This document shows positions 49,924-57,826 of a stretch of DNA of 64,000 nucleotides, in pieces. Made by a program: the position numbers and the translations under genes. The DNA lies in NCBI GenBank assembly GCA_016713245.1, contig JADJPM010000004.1:248001-312000 (forward strand), read 5' to 3'. The notes under the pieces were generated by a model. The model made no database searches and was not told where the DNA came from. It was given only the letters and a program-made list of their open reading frames with translations. The stretch comes from Verrucomicrobiaceae bacterium. GTDB lineage: Bacteria; Verrucomicrobiota; Verrucomicrobiia; Verrucomicrobiales; Verrucomicrobiaceae. Every line of letters begins with the position of its first letter. The first letter of the stretch is position 1.

Positions 49924-51945
49924 ATGCGTCCATTTCTCTTTCTGCTCACACTCAGCCCGCTCCTCGCCGCCGAGCCAATCACGAACTCCATCGGCATGAA
50001 ACTCGTGCCGATTTCACCCGGTAGCTTCACGATGGGGCAGGATGGGCCGGCGTCGGACTACAAGATCGCGAAGCATCCCGAGAAGTTCGATGACGCTGAC
50101 TGGGATGAGAAGCCAGCGCATCGCGTGACGATCACGCAGGCGTTTCACATGGCTGCCACGGAGGTCACGCTGGCTCAGTATCGCGCGATGGACGCGGATT
50201 TTCGTGCGGGCGACAAAGAAGGCGACGTGGCGGTGGGCGGCATCAGTTGGGAGCAGGCGGTGAAGTTCTGCGAGTGGCTCTCGAAGAAGGAGGGCAAGAC
50301 CTATCGCCTGCCGACGGAGGCGGAGTGGGAATACGCCTGCCGTGCGGGCACGACGACGCTGTTTTACACCGGCGACACCTTACCGGAGGGCTTTCAGCCA
50401 TGGACGGACAGCGCGGGCTTCCGCGAGCGCTTCTTCCAGGACAAGCCGATGCCCAAAGAATACAGCGCAGGCACCAAACGCGATCTGCGTGTGGCTCAAA
50501 GCGCTGCGAATGCGTGGGGACTGCATGACATGCATGGCAATCTCTCCGAGTGGTGCATCGACTGGTATGGGCCGTATGAGGCGGGCGATCAAACCGATCC
50601 GCTGGGCCGCGTGAACGGCGATTTCCGCGCCATTCGCGGCGGACATCACTCCACCTTCGTGCGCTTGATGCGCTCGGCGAATCGCGCCGCGTGGCTGCCG
50701 CAGACGAAGTCCGACAAAGTCGGCTTTCGCGTCGTGCTGGCCGATTTGCCGCCTGGAAAGCCGTTGCCGCCTCCAGCACCTCAACTGCATGAGCAAAACG
50801 TTTCTCAAGGCCCCCCGAAGATAGAGCGGATGGACCCGAATATACCGGTTTTTGAAGGCCCCAAGCCCTTCGTCATCATCCCGCCGGATTCCTTTGGCCC
50901 GCTCTTCTCCTGGCACAATCACAGCCCCGCCATCACCGAGTGCCCGAACGGCGATCTGCTCGCCGTGTGGTATTCCTGCGTCGATGAAGGCGGCACGGAA
51001 CTGAACAACCTCGCCAGCCGACTGCGGCTCGGCAAAAGTGCGTGGGAGCCTGCCTCCGTCTTCTGGGATGGTGCTGACATCAACGACCACGCGCCGAAGC
51101 TCTGGTGGGATAGCGAACAAACGATCTATCACTTCGCGCGTGGTCGCGATGAGGACATCGTGCGCAGCAGCACCGACAACGGCGCGACTTGGACAGCGGC
51201 GCAAACCTTTCAGCCTGTGAGCGAGATCGGCAATCAACTCCTGCGTACCCGTGACGGCACGATCTACATGACGCAGGATTCAGCGAACCACAGCCTCACC
51301 ATCAGCCGCGATGGCGGCAAGACCTGGACCTCCGATCCCATCACTGACAAGAAGCAAGCCTTCCGCAGCGGCAGCCCGGCGCGGCATGCCGGCATCCATG
51401 CGCCCATCGTCGAGCTCCAAGACGGTCGCCTCATGACCTTCGGCCGACTCAACACGGAAGCCGAGCAAGCGAAGTTCAATTTCAAAACACCCGCCAGCTT
51501 CTCCAGCGACGGCGGCAAGACTTGGACGCACGAGCCCACCGAGTTCCCCGCCATCAGCAGCGTGCAGCGTCAGGCACTCATCCGCCTTCGCGAAGGCCCG
51601 CTGCTCTTCTGCTCCTTCACCGACCTCTCCGCGAATGCCCGCAAACCCAACGGCATGACCTTCAAGAGCCAAAACGGCGACTTCAACGGCGCGGGTCTCT
51701 TCGCTGCCGTTTCCTTCGACGACGGCAAAACCTGGCCGCACAAGCGACTCGTCACCCCCGGCGGCAAAGAACGCACCGTGAACGGCATCGACCGCAACAT
51801 GTTCCCGCTCAGCGACACCCGCGCCGAGCACAACGGCTACCTCGCCGCCATCCAAACCCGCGACGGCCGCATCCAACTCATCAGCAGCCGCAATCACTAC
51901 GTCTTCAACCTCACCTGGCTCAAAACGCTGCCGGTGGGGCCGTAA
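49924..51945 (+). CDS. Fusion of FGE-like sulfatase-modifying domain and BNR/sialidase propeller
   Basis: 673 residues; signal FLFLLTLSPLLA. Residues about 20-290 form an FGE/SUMF1 domain: NSIGMKLVPISPGSFTMGQD, VTLAQYRAMD, YRLPTEAEWEYACRAGT, NAWGLHDMHGNLSEWCIDWY and IRGGHHSTFVRLMRSANRAAW. The copper-binding cysteines normally present after the RGGSW motif are absent (HHSTFVRLMRSANRA), so it is unlikely to convert Cys to formylglycine. Residues about 305-673 are a BNR propeller with SRDGGKTWTSDP and SSDGGKTWTHEP Asp boxes. FGE-like domains without the cysteines often serve as ligand-binding folds. The fusion suggests a carbohydrate-binding or hydrolase protein. Confidence 0.85.
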   Translation: MRPFLFLLTLSPLLAAEPITNSIGMKLVPISPGSFTMGQDGPASDYKIAKHPEKFDDADWDEKPAHRVTITQAFHMAATEVTLAQYRAMDADFRAGDKEGDVAVGGISWEQAVKFCEWLSKKEGKTYRLPTEAEWEYACRAGTTTLFYTGDTLPEGFQPWTDSAGFRERFFQDKPMPKEYSAGTKRDLRVAQSAANAWGLHDMHGNLSEWCIDWYGPYEAGDQTDPLGRVNGDFRAIRGGHHSTFVRLMRSANRAAWLPQTKSDKVGFRVVLADLPPGKPLPPPAPQLHEQNVSQGPPKIERMDPNIPVFEGPKPFVIIPPDSFGPLFSWHNHSPAITECPNGDLLAVWYSCVDEGGTELNNLASRLRLGKSAWEPASVFWDGADINDHAPKLWWDSEQTIYHFARGRDEDIVRSSTDNGATWTAAQTFQPVSEIGNQLLRTRDGTIYMTQDSANHSLTISRDGGKTWTSDPITDKKQAFRSGSPARHAGIHAPIVELQDGRLMTFGRLNTEAEQAKFNFKTPASFSSDGGKTWTHEPTEFPAISSVQRQALIRLREGPLLFCSFTDLSANARKPNGMTFKSQNGDFNGAGLFAAVSFDDGKTWPHKRLVTPGGKERTVNGIDRNMFPLSDTRAEHNGYLAAIQTRDGRIQLISSRNHYVFNLTWLKTLPVGP

Positions 51946-51962
51946 CACGATTCTTACTTCAT

Positions 51963-52277
51963 ATGAACGAGCTTCAAGATCTCCAGGATTGGTATGGCCA
52001 TCAATGTAATGGCGATTGGGAACACAGTTATGGTGTCTGCATTGAGACACTCGACAATCCCGGCTGGCTTCTGAAAATTGACGTCGTTGGAACACCGCTC
52101 GAAACAAAGCCCTTTGAAAAAGTCGAACGTCCTGGGGAGTTGGATTGGATAAACTGTCAGCGATCTGAAACACAGTTCGTAGCCGCTGGCGGATCAAAAA
52201 TGCTCCCCGCACTAATCTCCGTGTTTTTGGATTGGGCTCGAACGTTTGACCAAGAACCGAACAACTCATTGTCATGA
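51963..52277 (+). CDS. Imm53 family immunity protein
   Basis: 104 residues, cytoplasmic. LQDLQDWYGHQCNGDWEHSYGVCIETLDNPGWLLKIDVVGT is a close fit to the immunity 53 family pattern (WY...C.GDWEH.YG..I.TLDNPGW). Such proteins neutralise nuclease-type polymorphic toxins. No cognate toxin is visible in the window, so it is an orphan or a defence against neighbours' toxins. It overlaps the next hydrolase gene at ATGA, and probably rides in the same transcript. Confidence 0.78.
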   Translation: MNELQDLQDWYGHQCNGDWEHSYGVCIETLDNPGWLLKIDVVGTPLETKPFEKVERPGELDWINCQRSETQFVAAGGSKMLPALISVFLDWARTFDQEPNNSLS

Positions 52278-53044
52278 AAAACCTCGTCACACTTCTCACC
52301 ACCCTCTTCGCGCTGCCCTTGCTCGCACAGGAGCCTCTGCCCAAGAAGCCCGAGATTTTCGACATCGAAGGCCACAAAGCCGTGCTTTACGCCGCGCCAA
52401 AGCCCGCCGAGACCAAACCGTGGGTCTGGTATGCACCGACACTGAACGGCGGAGTCTCGCTCGCAGGTCGGAAGATGTATTTCGAGGCCTTCATGAAGGC
52501 GGGCATCAGTCTCGCAGGCTTCGACCTCGGCGAGGTGCGCGGCTCACCGGCCAGTTCGGCGAAATTCACGCTCTTCTACGATGCCATGGTGAAGCGCGGC
52601 TTCTCCGCGAAGCCGATCCTGCTCGGCCAAAGTCGCGGTGGCATGATGACACTCGCCTGGGCCTTTCGGAATCCCGACAAAGTAAAGGCCTGGGGCGGCA
52701 TCTATCCCGCGTGCAACCTCGCCAGTTGGCCACTGAAGAACTCGAAGCCGCAAACGCTCGCCGACTATGCGCTGCCAGAGGCGGAACTCGTATCGCAACT
52801 GAAAGAGTTCAATCCCATCGACAACCTCGCCGCTCTCGCCGCCAACAAGGTGCCCATGTTCGCCGTGCATGGCGACAACGACGTCGTCGTGCCCTACGAC
52901 GACAACACCAAGCTCCTCAAAGAACGCTACGAAGCCGCTGGCGGCTCCTTCAGCGTCAAAATCATCCCCGGCGAAGGTCACAAGGTGACGCCGTCCTTTT
53001 TTGAGTGTCAGGAGTTGGTCGATTTTGTGATCGGCTTGAAGTAG
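52274..53044 (+). CDS. Exported alpha/beta hydrolase
   Basis: 256 residues; signal MKNLVTLLTTLFALPLLAQ. PWVWYAPTLNG begins the hydrolase fold; the nucleophile elbow is PILLGQSRGGMMTLAWA (Ser), with a late Asp in FAVHGDNDVVVPYDDN and His in PGEGHKVTPSFFE. The size fits a small esterase or peptidase. Its last codon runs into the first base of a REP element (53041-53100), whose GTAG forms part of the stop codon. Confidence 0.83.
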   Translation: MKNLVTLLTTLFALPLLAQEPLPKKPEIFDIEGHKAVLYAAPKPAETKPWVWYAPTLNGGVSLAGRKMYFEAFMKAGISLAGFDLGEVRGSPASSAKFTLFYDAMVKRGFSAKPILLGQSRGGMMTLAWAFRNPDKVKAWGGIYPACNLASWPLKNSKPQTLADYALPEAELVSQLKEFNPIDNLAALAANKVPMFAVHGDNDVVVPYDDNTKLLKERYEAAGGSFSVKIIPGEGHKVTPSFFECQELVDFVIGLK

Positions 53045-53100
53045 CTTCGATTGGCAATCGAAGCGGTTTGGGGAAGGATTCGATTGCCAATCGAATCTAC
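53041..53100. repeat. GTAG...CTAC twin-hairpin REP element, upstream of RAYT
   Basis: 60 bp: GTAG, hairpin with arms GCTTCGATTG/CAATCGAAGC (53044-53064), 12-base spacer, hairpin with arms GATTCGATTG/CAATCGAATC (53077-53097), CTAC. The GTAG overlaps the hydrolase stop codon and the element ends one base before the RAYT ATG. Matches the BIME-like design of REP/RAYT systems. Confidence 0.92.
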
Positions 53101-53101
53101 G

Positions 53102-53770
53102 ATGAACATCCAGCCGTTCAGCGATCGAAAACCGGTCCGCATCTACTTCACGAACATGCCGCACTGGCGGCAGGAGGGGTCCACTTACTTTGTCACCTAT
53201 CGAATGGCAGACTCGATCCCGGAGCGGGTGCTGGCGCAGTGGGAACGAGAAAAGACTCACTGGCTGAGCCTGCATCGCATTGAGGTCGAGAAGTGGCCCG
53301 AAGGCTTCGTTCAGCTCATCCCTGAGAAACAGAGGGAGTTTCTGAAGCACTTCAATCGCAAGCTGAACGCGTTTCTCGATGAAGGGCATGGTTCGTGTGC
53401 TTTGCGGGCTGCCGCATGTCAGCAGATCATCTTGGATGACTGGAAACACTTCGATGGTATCCGCTACCAGCTTGGCGATCTCGTCGTGATGCCGAATCAT
53501 GTGCATCTGCTGCTCACACCGTTGCCGGGAAACGAGTTGGAAGAGATTCTGCAAAGCCGGAAGCGGCATTCAGCTCGGGAGCTGAACCTGTTTGTGAACC
53601 GCAGTGGCGATTTCTGGCAGAAACATAGCTACGACCACATCGTCCGCGATGAGGTCGAGTTACGAGCCTTCCAGAAATACATCGCCGAGAACCCGACCAA
53701 GGCAGGCCTCAAGGCGGGCGAATCACTTCATCGTAGCTTCGATTGGCAATCGAAGCCTTCCGAGCCATGA
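53102..53770 (+). CDS. REP-associated tyrosine transposase (RAYT, Y1 transposase family)
   Basis: 222 residues. Y1/HUH nuclease signature: VVMPNHVHLLLTPLPG provides the His-hydrophobic-His metal site and QKYIAENPTKAGLKAG carries the catalytic Tyr. VRIYFTNMPHWRQEGSTYFVTYRM is the typical N-terminal strand. RAYTs bind REP hairpins marked by a GTAG-type tetranucleotide and cleave single-stranded DNA; they are usually single-copy and domesticated. Two near-identical REP pairs flank it (53041-53100 and 53733-53792), and the last residues (RSFDWQSKPSEP) are encoded by the downstream copy. The ATG after the first REP gives the shortest standard N-terminus. Confidence 0.9.
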   Translation: MNIQPFSDRKPVRIYFTNMPHWRQEGSTYFVTYRMADSIPERVLAQWEREKTHWLSLHRIEVEKWPEGFVQLIPEKQREFLKHFNRKLNAFLDEGHGSCALRAAACQQIILDDWKHFDGIRYQLGDLVVMPNHVHLLLTPLPGNELEEILQSRKRHSARELNLFVNRSGDFWQKHSYDHIVRDEVELRAFQKYIAENPTKAGLKAGESLHRSFDWQSKPSEP

Positions 53771-53792
53771 TTCGATTCACAATCGAATCTAC
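53733..53792. repeat. GTAG...CTAC twin-hairpin REP element, downstream of RAYT
   Basis: 60 bp with GTAG, hairpin arms GCTTCGATTG/CAATCGAAGC, 12-base spacer, hairpin GATTCGATT-CAC-AATCGAATC and CTAC. It overlaps the RAYT C-terminus and ends one base before the next start codon, like the other copies. Confidence 0.92.
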
Positions 53793-53793
53793 G

Positions 53794-54237
53794 ATGAAAA
53801 CACTGCTCACCGCCGTCTCGCTTCTTTTTGCACTCCAAGTCCTCGCCGAGGATCATCCGAGCCTCGCTGCCGTGAAAGCGGCTGACAAGGCTCGTGTGAC
53901 CGCGATGCAGTCGGGTGACCGCGACAAGCTGGATGGCATCTTTTCCGATGACCTGCGTTATGCGCACTCGAACGGCGTCGTGGACACGAAAACGTCGTTC
54001 ATCGGGATCCTGAGCGCCGGGAAGACGAAGTATGTGGGCTACGACTATGAAGAGCAGAACTTCACTTTCCCCTCGCCGGGCATCGCGCTCATGACGGGTC
54101 GTGCGCATGTCAAAGCGGAGTCGGAAGGCAAGGCGATGGATGCCGTATTGAGTTTCCTCGCCGTCTGGCGCGAGGAAAAGGGCCAGTGGCGCTTTCTTGC
54201 ATGGCAGTCGTGCAAGCTGCCTCCGGTGGTGAAGTAG
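53794..54237 (+). CDS. Exported NTF2-like/SnoaL-like (DUF4440) protein
   Basis: 147 residues; signal MKTLLTAVSLLFALQVLAED. The NTF2-like cone fold is suggested by DKARVTAMQSGDRDKLDGIFSDDLRYAHSNGVVDTKTSFIGIL and VLSFLAVWREEKGQWRFLAWQSC, the DUF4440/SnoaL pattern. No obvious catalytic His/Asp set. Squeezed between two REP elements, whose ends provide its leader and stop codon. Function in the family is varied (ligand binding, small enzymes); unknown here. Confidence 0.78.
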   Translation: MKTLLTAVSLLFALQVLAEDHPSLAAVKAADKARVTAMQSGDRDKLDGIFSDDLRYAHSNGVVDTKTSFIGILSAGKTKYVGYDYEEQNFTFPSPGIALMTGRAHVKAESEGKAMDAVLSFLAVWREEKGQWRFLAWQSCKLPPVVK

Positions 54238-54293
54238 CTTCGATTGGCAATCGAAGCGGTTTGAGGAATGATTCGATTAACAATCGAATCTAC
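54234..54293. repeat. GTAG...CTAC twin-hairpin REP element
   Basis: 60 bp between the NTF2-like and VCBS genes: GTAG overlaps the upstream TAG stop, hairpin 1 arms GCTTCGATTG/CAATCGAAGC, hairpin 2 GATTCGATT-AAC-AATCGAATC, CTAC directly before the ATG at 54294. Confidence 0.92.
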
Positions 54294-56273
54294 ATGAAGC
54301 CGCTTCTCTTTCTCATCCTCTTCATCACGGTCTGCCGTGCAGAGCCGCATCTGCCGCCGGGTACGAAGGCTTTGCCGTCAGCGGCTGAGAAAGGTCGTGG
54401 GCCGTTGGCGCTGGTGAATTTGAATCATCATGTGCTGGGGCATGCGCGGGTGTTTGGTGGCAAGGAACCGGATTTGTTTGTGGCGGGGTATGGTGGGCCG
54501 CAGGCGGTGCATTTGTTCAAGTGTGTGGATACAGCGGAGAAGGGTGCGCCGATCTTCGCAGAGCCGGTGGTGGTGAAATGTGGCTTCAAGGATAAGGGCT
54601 GCGTGTTTCAGCGGACGGATGGCGGCGTGGTCGGGCTGTGGATCGACAAGGAAGAGCTGGTGACGACGAGCTTTGATCGCGAGAAGCTCGAATTTCGTGA
54701 GTCGAAGCGAGAGAAGCTGCCGAAGGCGGTGAAGTCGCCATCGAGCCTCGGGGTGCTCAGGAATGGCGAGGGCTATGACATCGCGTTTGAGATGTCGAAT
54801 GGCGGAAAAGGCACGGAAGGCAGCCCGAACACGGAGGCGTGGCGGCCGTTCAACTCATCGGGGATCGCGGTGGGTGAGTTGAGGTATCGTTATCTCATCG
54901 GCTGGCCGGCGAAGGGTGAGGTGAGGCAGATCACGAAGACGCGGAACGAGGTATTCTTCTCAATGCATGGCATCACGGGCATGGATCTGGGTGTGGGGCA
55001 TGAGCGGGATCTGATCACAGGATCACGGCAGGGAAATCTGGTATTTTACCGCAACAAGGCGGCGAGCGGTTTTGATCTCGAAACGAAGCGACTCGTGGCG
55101 GGTGAAGATGGAAATGCGCTGCGGCATCCGAGCATCAATCCGAGTGTGGCGGCGTATCCGGGCGGTCTGATCGCGTGTGGGGAAGGCTCGCTGTATTTCT
55201 ACCGCTTCACCGGGAAGTGGGCGAAGACGGGCGCGCCAGTGTTTGCGGAGCCGGTTTCGGTGTTGCAGGAGCATGCGAACCTCTACGCGGGCACGCTACC
55301 CTCGCCGACGACGGTGGATTGGAATGGCGATGGCGTTTTGGACATCCTGGCGGGCAATTCGGAGGGTTTTGTGCTGTTCTTTGAAAACATCGGCAGCAAT
55401 GACGAGCCGAAGTTTTTGCCTGCAACGCGTATGCAGGCCGGTGGCCGTGAGATTCAGGTGCAGGCGGGCTACTCCGGCAGCTTGCAGGGGCTTCAAGAAG
55501 CCCGCTGGGGCTATCTCTCGCCCAACGCCATCGACTGGAATGGCGATGGCACGGTCGATCTCATCACCGGCGACATCACGGGCGATTACCTCATCTACCT
55601 CAATCGCGGCACAAAGACCCAGCCAAAGCTCGATCCGGCGCATCCGATTTACTGCGACGGCATCGACCTGCATGGCATGTGGCGATGCCGTCCGGCGGTG
55701 GCGAAGATCGGCGACCGCATGGCGCTGGCCATCGTGGATGGCGACGATCACTTTCACCTCTATTGGCGGATCGACGACTACAACGTGGAAGACGGCGGCA
55801 AGCTGAAGCTCGACGACGGCAAACTCATCGGCACCAGCGGCGGCGTGGGCGGCATGAGCGGGCGCTGTAAACTGGACTTCTTCGATTGGAATCGAGACGG
55901 ACACCTTGATTTCGTCATTGGCACGGGACGTGTCGTTTCGATCCCGGATCGCGAAACGGGCTATCCGATGGCGGCTTTGGGGCAAAATCCCGTCGTGGGT
56001 GGTTTGATCGGCAGTCTCGTGGACAAAGCGCTGCCAGTGAAGCTCAAGAAGACCCTCGGCACGCCGCTGCTGATGCTGAACCAGGGCGACAACACCTTCG
56101 CGAGGCCGCTGGTGTTTCGCGATGAGGACGATCTCGTCATCCAGCCCGGTGGTGCACATGAAACCGGCGCGGTGGGCACAATGTTGGGCAAAGACGGACC
56201 GAATCTGCTCATCTGCAATGAAGCGGGTAGGATGTTCCTTTTGCCGGGGAAGAAGTTGCGCACCGCGCGATGA
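54294..56273 (+). CDS. Exported VCBS/FG-GAP repeat propeller protein
   Basis: 659 residues; signal MKPLLFLILFITVCRA. VCBS/FG-GAP calcium-loop repeats recur: TTVDWNGDGVLDILAGNSEGFVLFFEN, AIDWNGDGTVDLITGDITGDYLIYLNRG and DFFDWNRDGHLDFVIGTGR, the signature of seven-bladed calcium-binding propellers. The early half has blades with weaker loops (HARVFGGKEPDLFVAGYGG). Likely outside the cytoplasm, binding a carbohydrate or surface. It starts at the very base after a REP element. Confidence 0.85.
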   Translation: MKPLLFLILFITVCRAEPHLPPGTKALPSAAEKGRGPLALVNLNHHVLGHARVFGGKEPDLFVAGYGGPQAVHLFKCVDTAEKGAPIFAEPVVVKCGFKDKGCVFQRTDGGVVGLWIDKEELVTTSFDREKLEFRESKREKLPKAVKSPSSLGVLRNGEGYDIAFEMSNGGKGTEGSPNTEAWRPFNSSGIAVGELRYRYLIGWPAKGEVRQITKTRNEVFFSMHGITGMDLGVGHERDLITGSRQGNLVFYRNKAASGFDLETKRLVAGEDGNALRHPSINPSVAAYPGGLIACGEGSLYFYRFTGKWAKTGAPVFAEPVSVLQEHANLYAGTLPSPTTVDWNGDGVLDILAGNSEGFVLFFENIGSNDEPKFLPATRMQAGGREIQVQAGYSGSLQGLQEARWGYLSPNAIDWNGDGTVDLITGDITGDYLIYLNRGTKTQPKLDPAHPIYCDGIDLHGMWRCRPAVAKIGDRMALAIVDGDDHFHLYWRIDDYNVEDGGKLKLDDGKLIGTSGGVGGMSGRCKLDFFDWNRDGHLDFVIGTGRVVSIPDRETGYPMAALGQNPVVGGLIGSLVDKALPVKLKKTLGTPLLMLNQGDNTFARPLVFRDEDDLVIQPGGAHETGAVGTMLGKDGPNLLICNEAGRMFLLPGKKLRTAR

Positions 56274-56347
56274 TTCGATTGCCAATCGAATCTACTTCAG
56301 AGCCGTAGCGTTTGGCATAGCAGGCTTCGATTCACCATCGAAGCTAC
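56272..56347. repeat. Separated REP half-units in reversed order
   Basis: One hairpin (arms GATTCGATTG/CAATCGAATC, then CTAC at 56292-56295) and a second (GCTTCGATT-CAC-CATCGAAGC, then CTAC at 56344-56347) are 28 bases apart, in the opposite order to the other pairs. The second overlaps the stop codon of the minus-strand glycosyltransferase, the first overlaps the VCBS stop. Confidence 0.8.
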
Positions 56348-57447
56348 TTGGCGAGTTTCAGCGCGGCCTGGGCAGTTTTCAGGGCGGCATCGGGGACGCT
56401 GAGCGGAGTCATGTTCGCTCGCATGCGGCGTCCGGCGGCTCCGTCGTTGGTGAGGATGCTTTCGACGGCAGCGGCGGTCTCCTGGGGCGAGTGGGTGCGG
56501 ATGCCACAGGCACGTGAGGTGAGCATTTCGGCATTTCCTTCCTCCTGACCGGGCACGACGTAATCGATCACGGCAGGGATTTGGGCGGCGAGGACCTCGT
56601 GCAGGATGGCTCCGCCGGCCTTGCAGATGACGACATCATGCGTGCGGAGATACTCGGGGATGCGTGGCGTCCAGCCGATGATGTCGAGCGTGCCCGGTGG
56701 CAGTGAATCGGTGAAGTGACGCAGCACATGGTAGAGCCGTGAGCCGTGCTTTCCGACGGGCAAAGTGAGCTTCACACCGGAGAGCAGCAGCGGGCGCAAA
56801 GCCTGGAGCGTGGCGGCGACATGTCGGCCGGGCGTGGAGGGCAGATAAAGGATGCGCTGATGCGGCGAGTGGGCATCCGGCGGCAAGGGCTCCGTGAAGG
56901 CGAGGCTGACGGGAAAGCCGGTGACGCGGATTTTTTCACGAGCCACGCCGAGCTTTTCCACCACCGCCTGCGTCTCGTCATCAGCCACGCAAAAGCGGTC
57001 GCTTGGTTGAGTCACCCAGATGGGATGCACGCTGACGGAATCCGTGATGACGGTGACGAGCGGCGGCACTTTCCTTTGGGATCGCAAGGCGGCGAGCATC
57101 GCCGAATAGACAGGGTAGGTGCTGATGATGAGGCGGGGCTGATCACGCTCGAGCTTTGCCTCCACGGCCCGGATGAGCGGGAGCTGCCAGGAGGCATCGG
57201 GTCCGGTCATTTTGGGATTCCCGAGCATCTTGTAGGTGAGCCTCCAGGCCGCCGGACAGTGAATGATGGCGACCTGGTAGGCCGCTTTGAGCACGGTGGA
57301 AAGCCGGGGTAGCACCTCGCTGATGAGATCCGTGACCTCGATTTTTTCATCGGGGTGGAGGCGTGTGAGAGCCTCCGCCACCGAGCGTGCCGCCGTGTTA
57401 TGCCCGTCGCCGAAGCCTGCTGTTAAAATCCAGATCACTGAGGGCAT
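56344..57447 (-). CDS. MGDG-synthase/UgtP-like glycosyltransferase
   Basis: 367 residues, cytoplasmic or peripheral. N-terminal acceptor domain WILTAGFGDGHNTAARSVAEAL is the MGDG synthase/diacylglycerol glucosyltransferase signature (GxGHxxAA); PRLIISTYPVYSAML and VTVITDSVSVHPIWV follow. The C-terminal GT28-like nucleotide-sugar domain has YLPSTPGRHVAATLQAL, TLPVGKHGS, GWTPRIPEYLRTHDVVICKAGGAILHEVLAAQIPAVIDYVVPGQEEGNAEML. Probable role: adding a sugar to diacylglycerol or a related lipid. Acceptor and donor are inferred from family only. Confidence 0.87.
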   Translation of the reverse strand: MPSVIWILTAGFGDGHNTAARSVAEALTRLHPDEKIEVTDLISEVLPRLSTVLKAAYQVAIIHCPAAWRLTYKMLGNPKMTGPDASWQLPLIRAVEAKLERDQPRLIISTYPVYSAMLAALRSQRKVPPLVTVITDSVSVHPIWVTQPSDRFCVADDETQAVVEKLGVAREKIRVTGFPVSLAFTEPLPPDAHSPHQRILYLPSTPGRHVAATLQALRPLLLSGVKLTLPVGKHGSRLYHVLRHFTDSLPPGTLDIIGWTPRIPEYLRTHDVVICKAGGAILHEVLAAQIPAVIDYVVPGQEEGNAEMLTSRACGIRTHSPQETAAAVESILTNDGAAGRRMRANMTPLSVPDAALKTAQAALKLAK

Positions 57448-57529
57448 CGCTGCCGGAGAAAATCTCTCTCACAAGCAAAAATCTCTAGAGGCAGCCGTAG
57501 TTGTTGATTATTTTGGATTTGTTAACTAA

Positions 57530-57790
57530 ATGACACCAGCCATGAAAAGTCGTCGCTCAACCACCAAGAGCCAGCTTTTGGCCGCCGGGATTACCTTGGC
57601 GGCCGTGACGATCATGCTCGCGCCGCTGCGTTCGGGTCCGAAAGACCTGCGCACGCAGGAGGCATCCTTCATGCCGATCTTTTCGATTGGCGGCGTGGCG
57701 GAGACAGGGGCTTTTCACCGCTTGAGCAGTGTCCATTCGCTCGAAGCAAGCGCGGTGCCGCAGGTGAAGGTGCCGAAGGTGCGGAAGTGA
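57530..57790 (+). CDS. Small membrane-anchored protein of unknown function
   Basis: 86 residues (ATG at 57530 or 57542). One hydrophobic segment, LLAAGITLAAVTIMLAPL, near residues 17-34 serves as anchor or signal; the rest is short and basic with VPQVKVPKVRK at the end. No family recognised. Isolated between a minus glycosyltransferase and a convergent minus VWA gene. Confidence 0.5.
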   Translation: MTPAMKSRRSTTKSQLLAAGITLAAVTIMLAPLRSGPKDLRTQEASFMPIFSIGGVAETGAFHRLSSVHSLEASAVPQVKVPKVRK

Positions 57791-57826
57791 CTCCGGCATG
57801 CTGACGCCTGCCGCTACATGGCAGCG

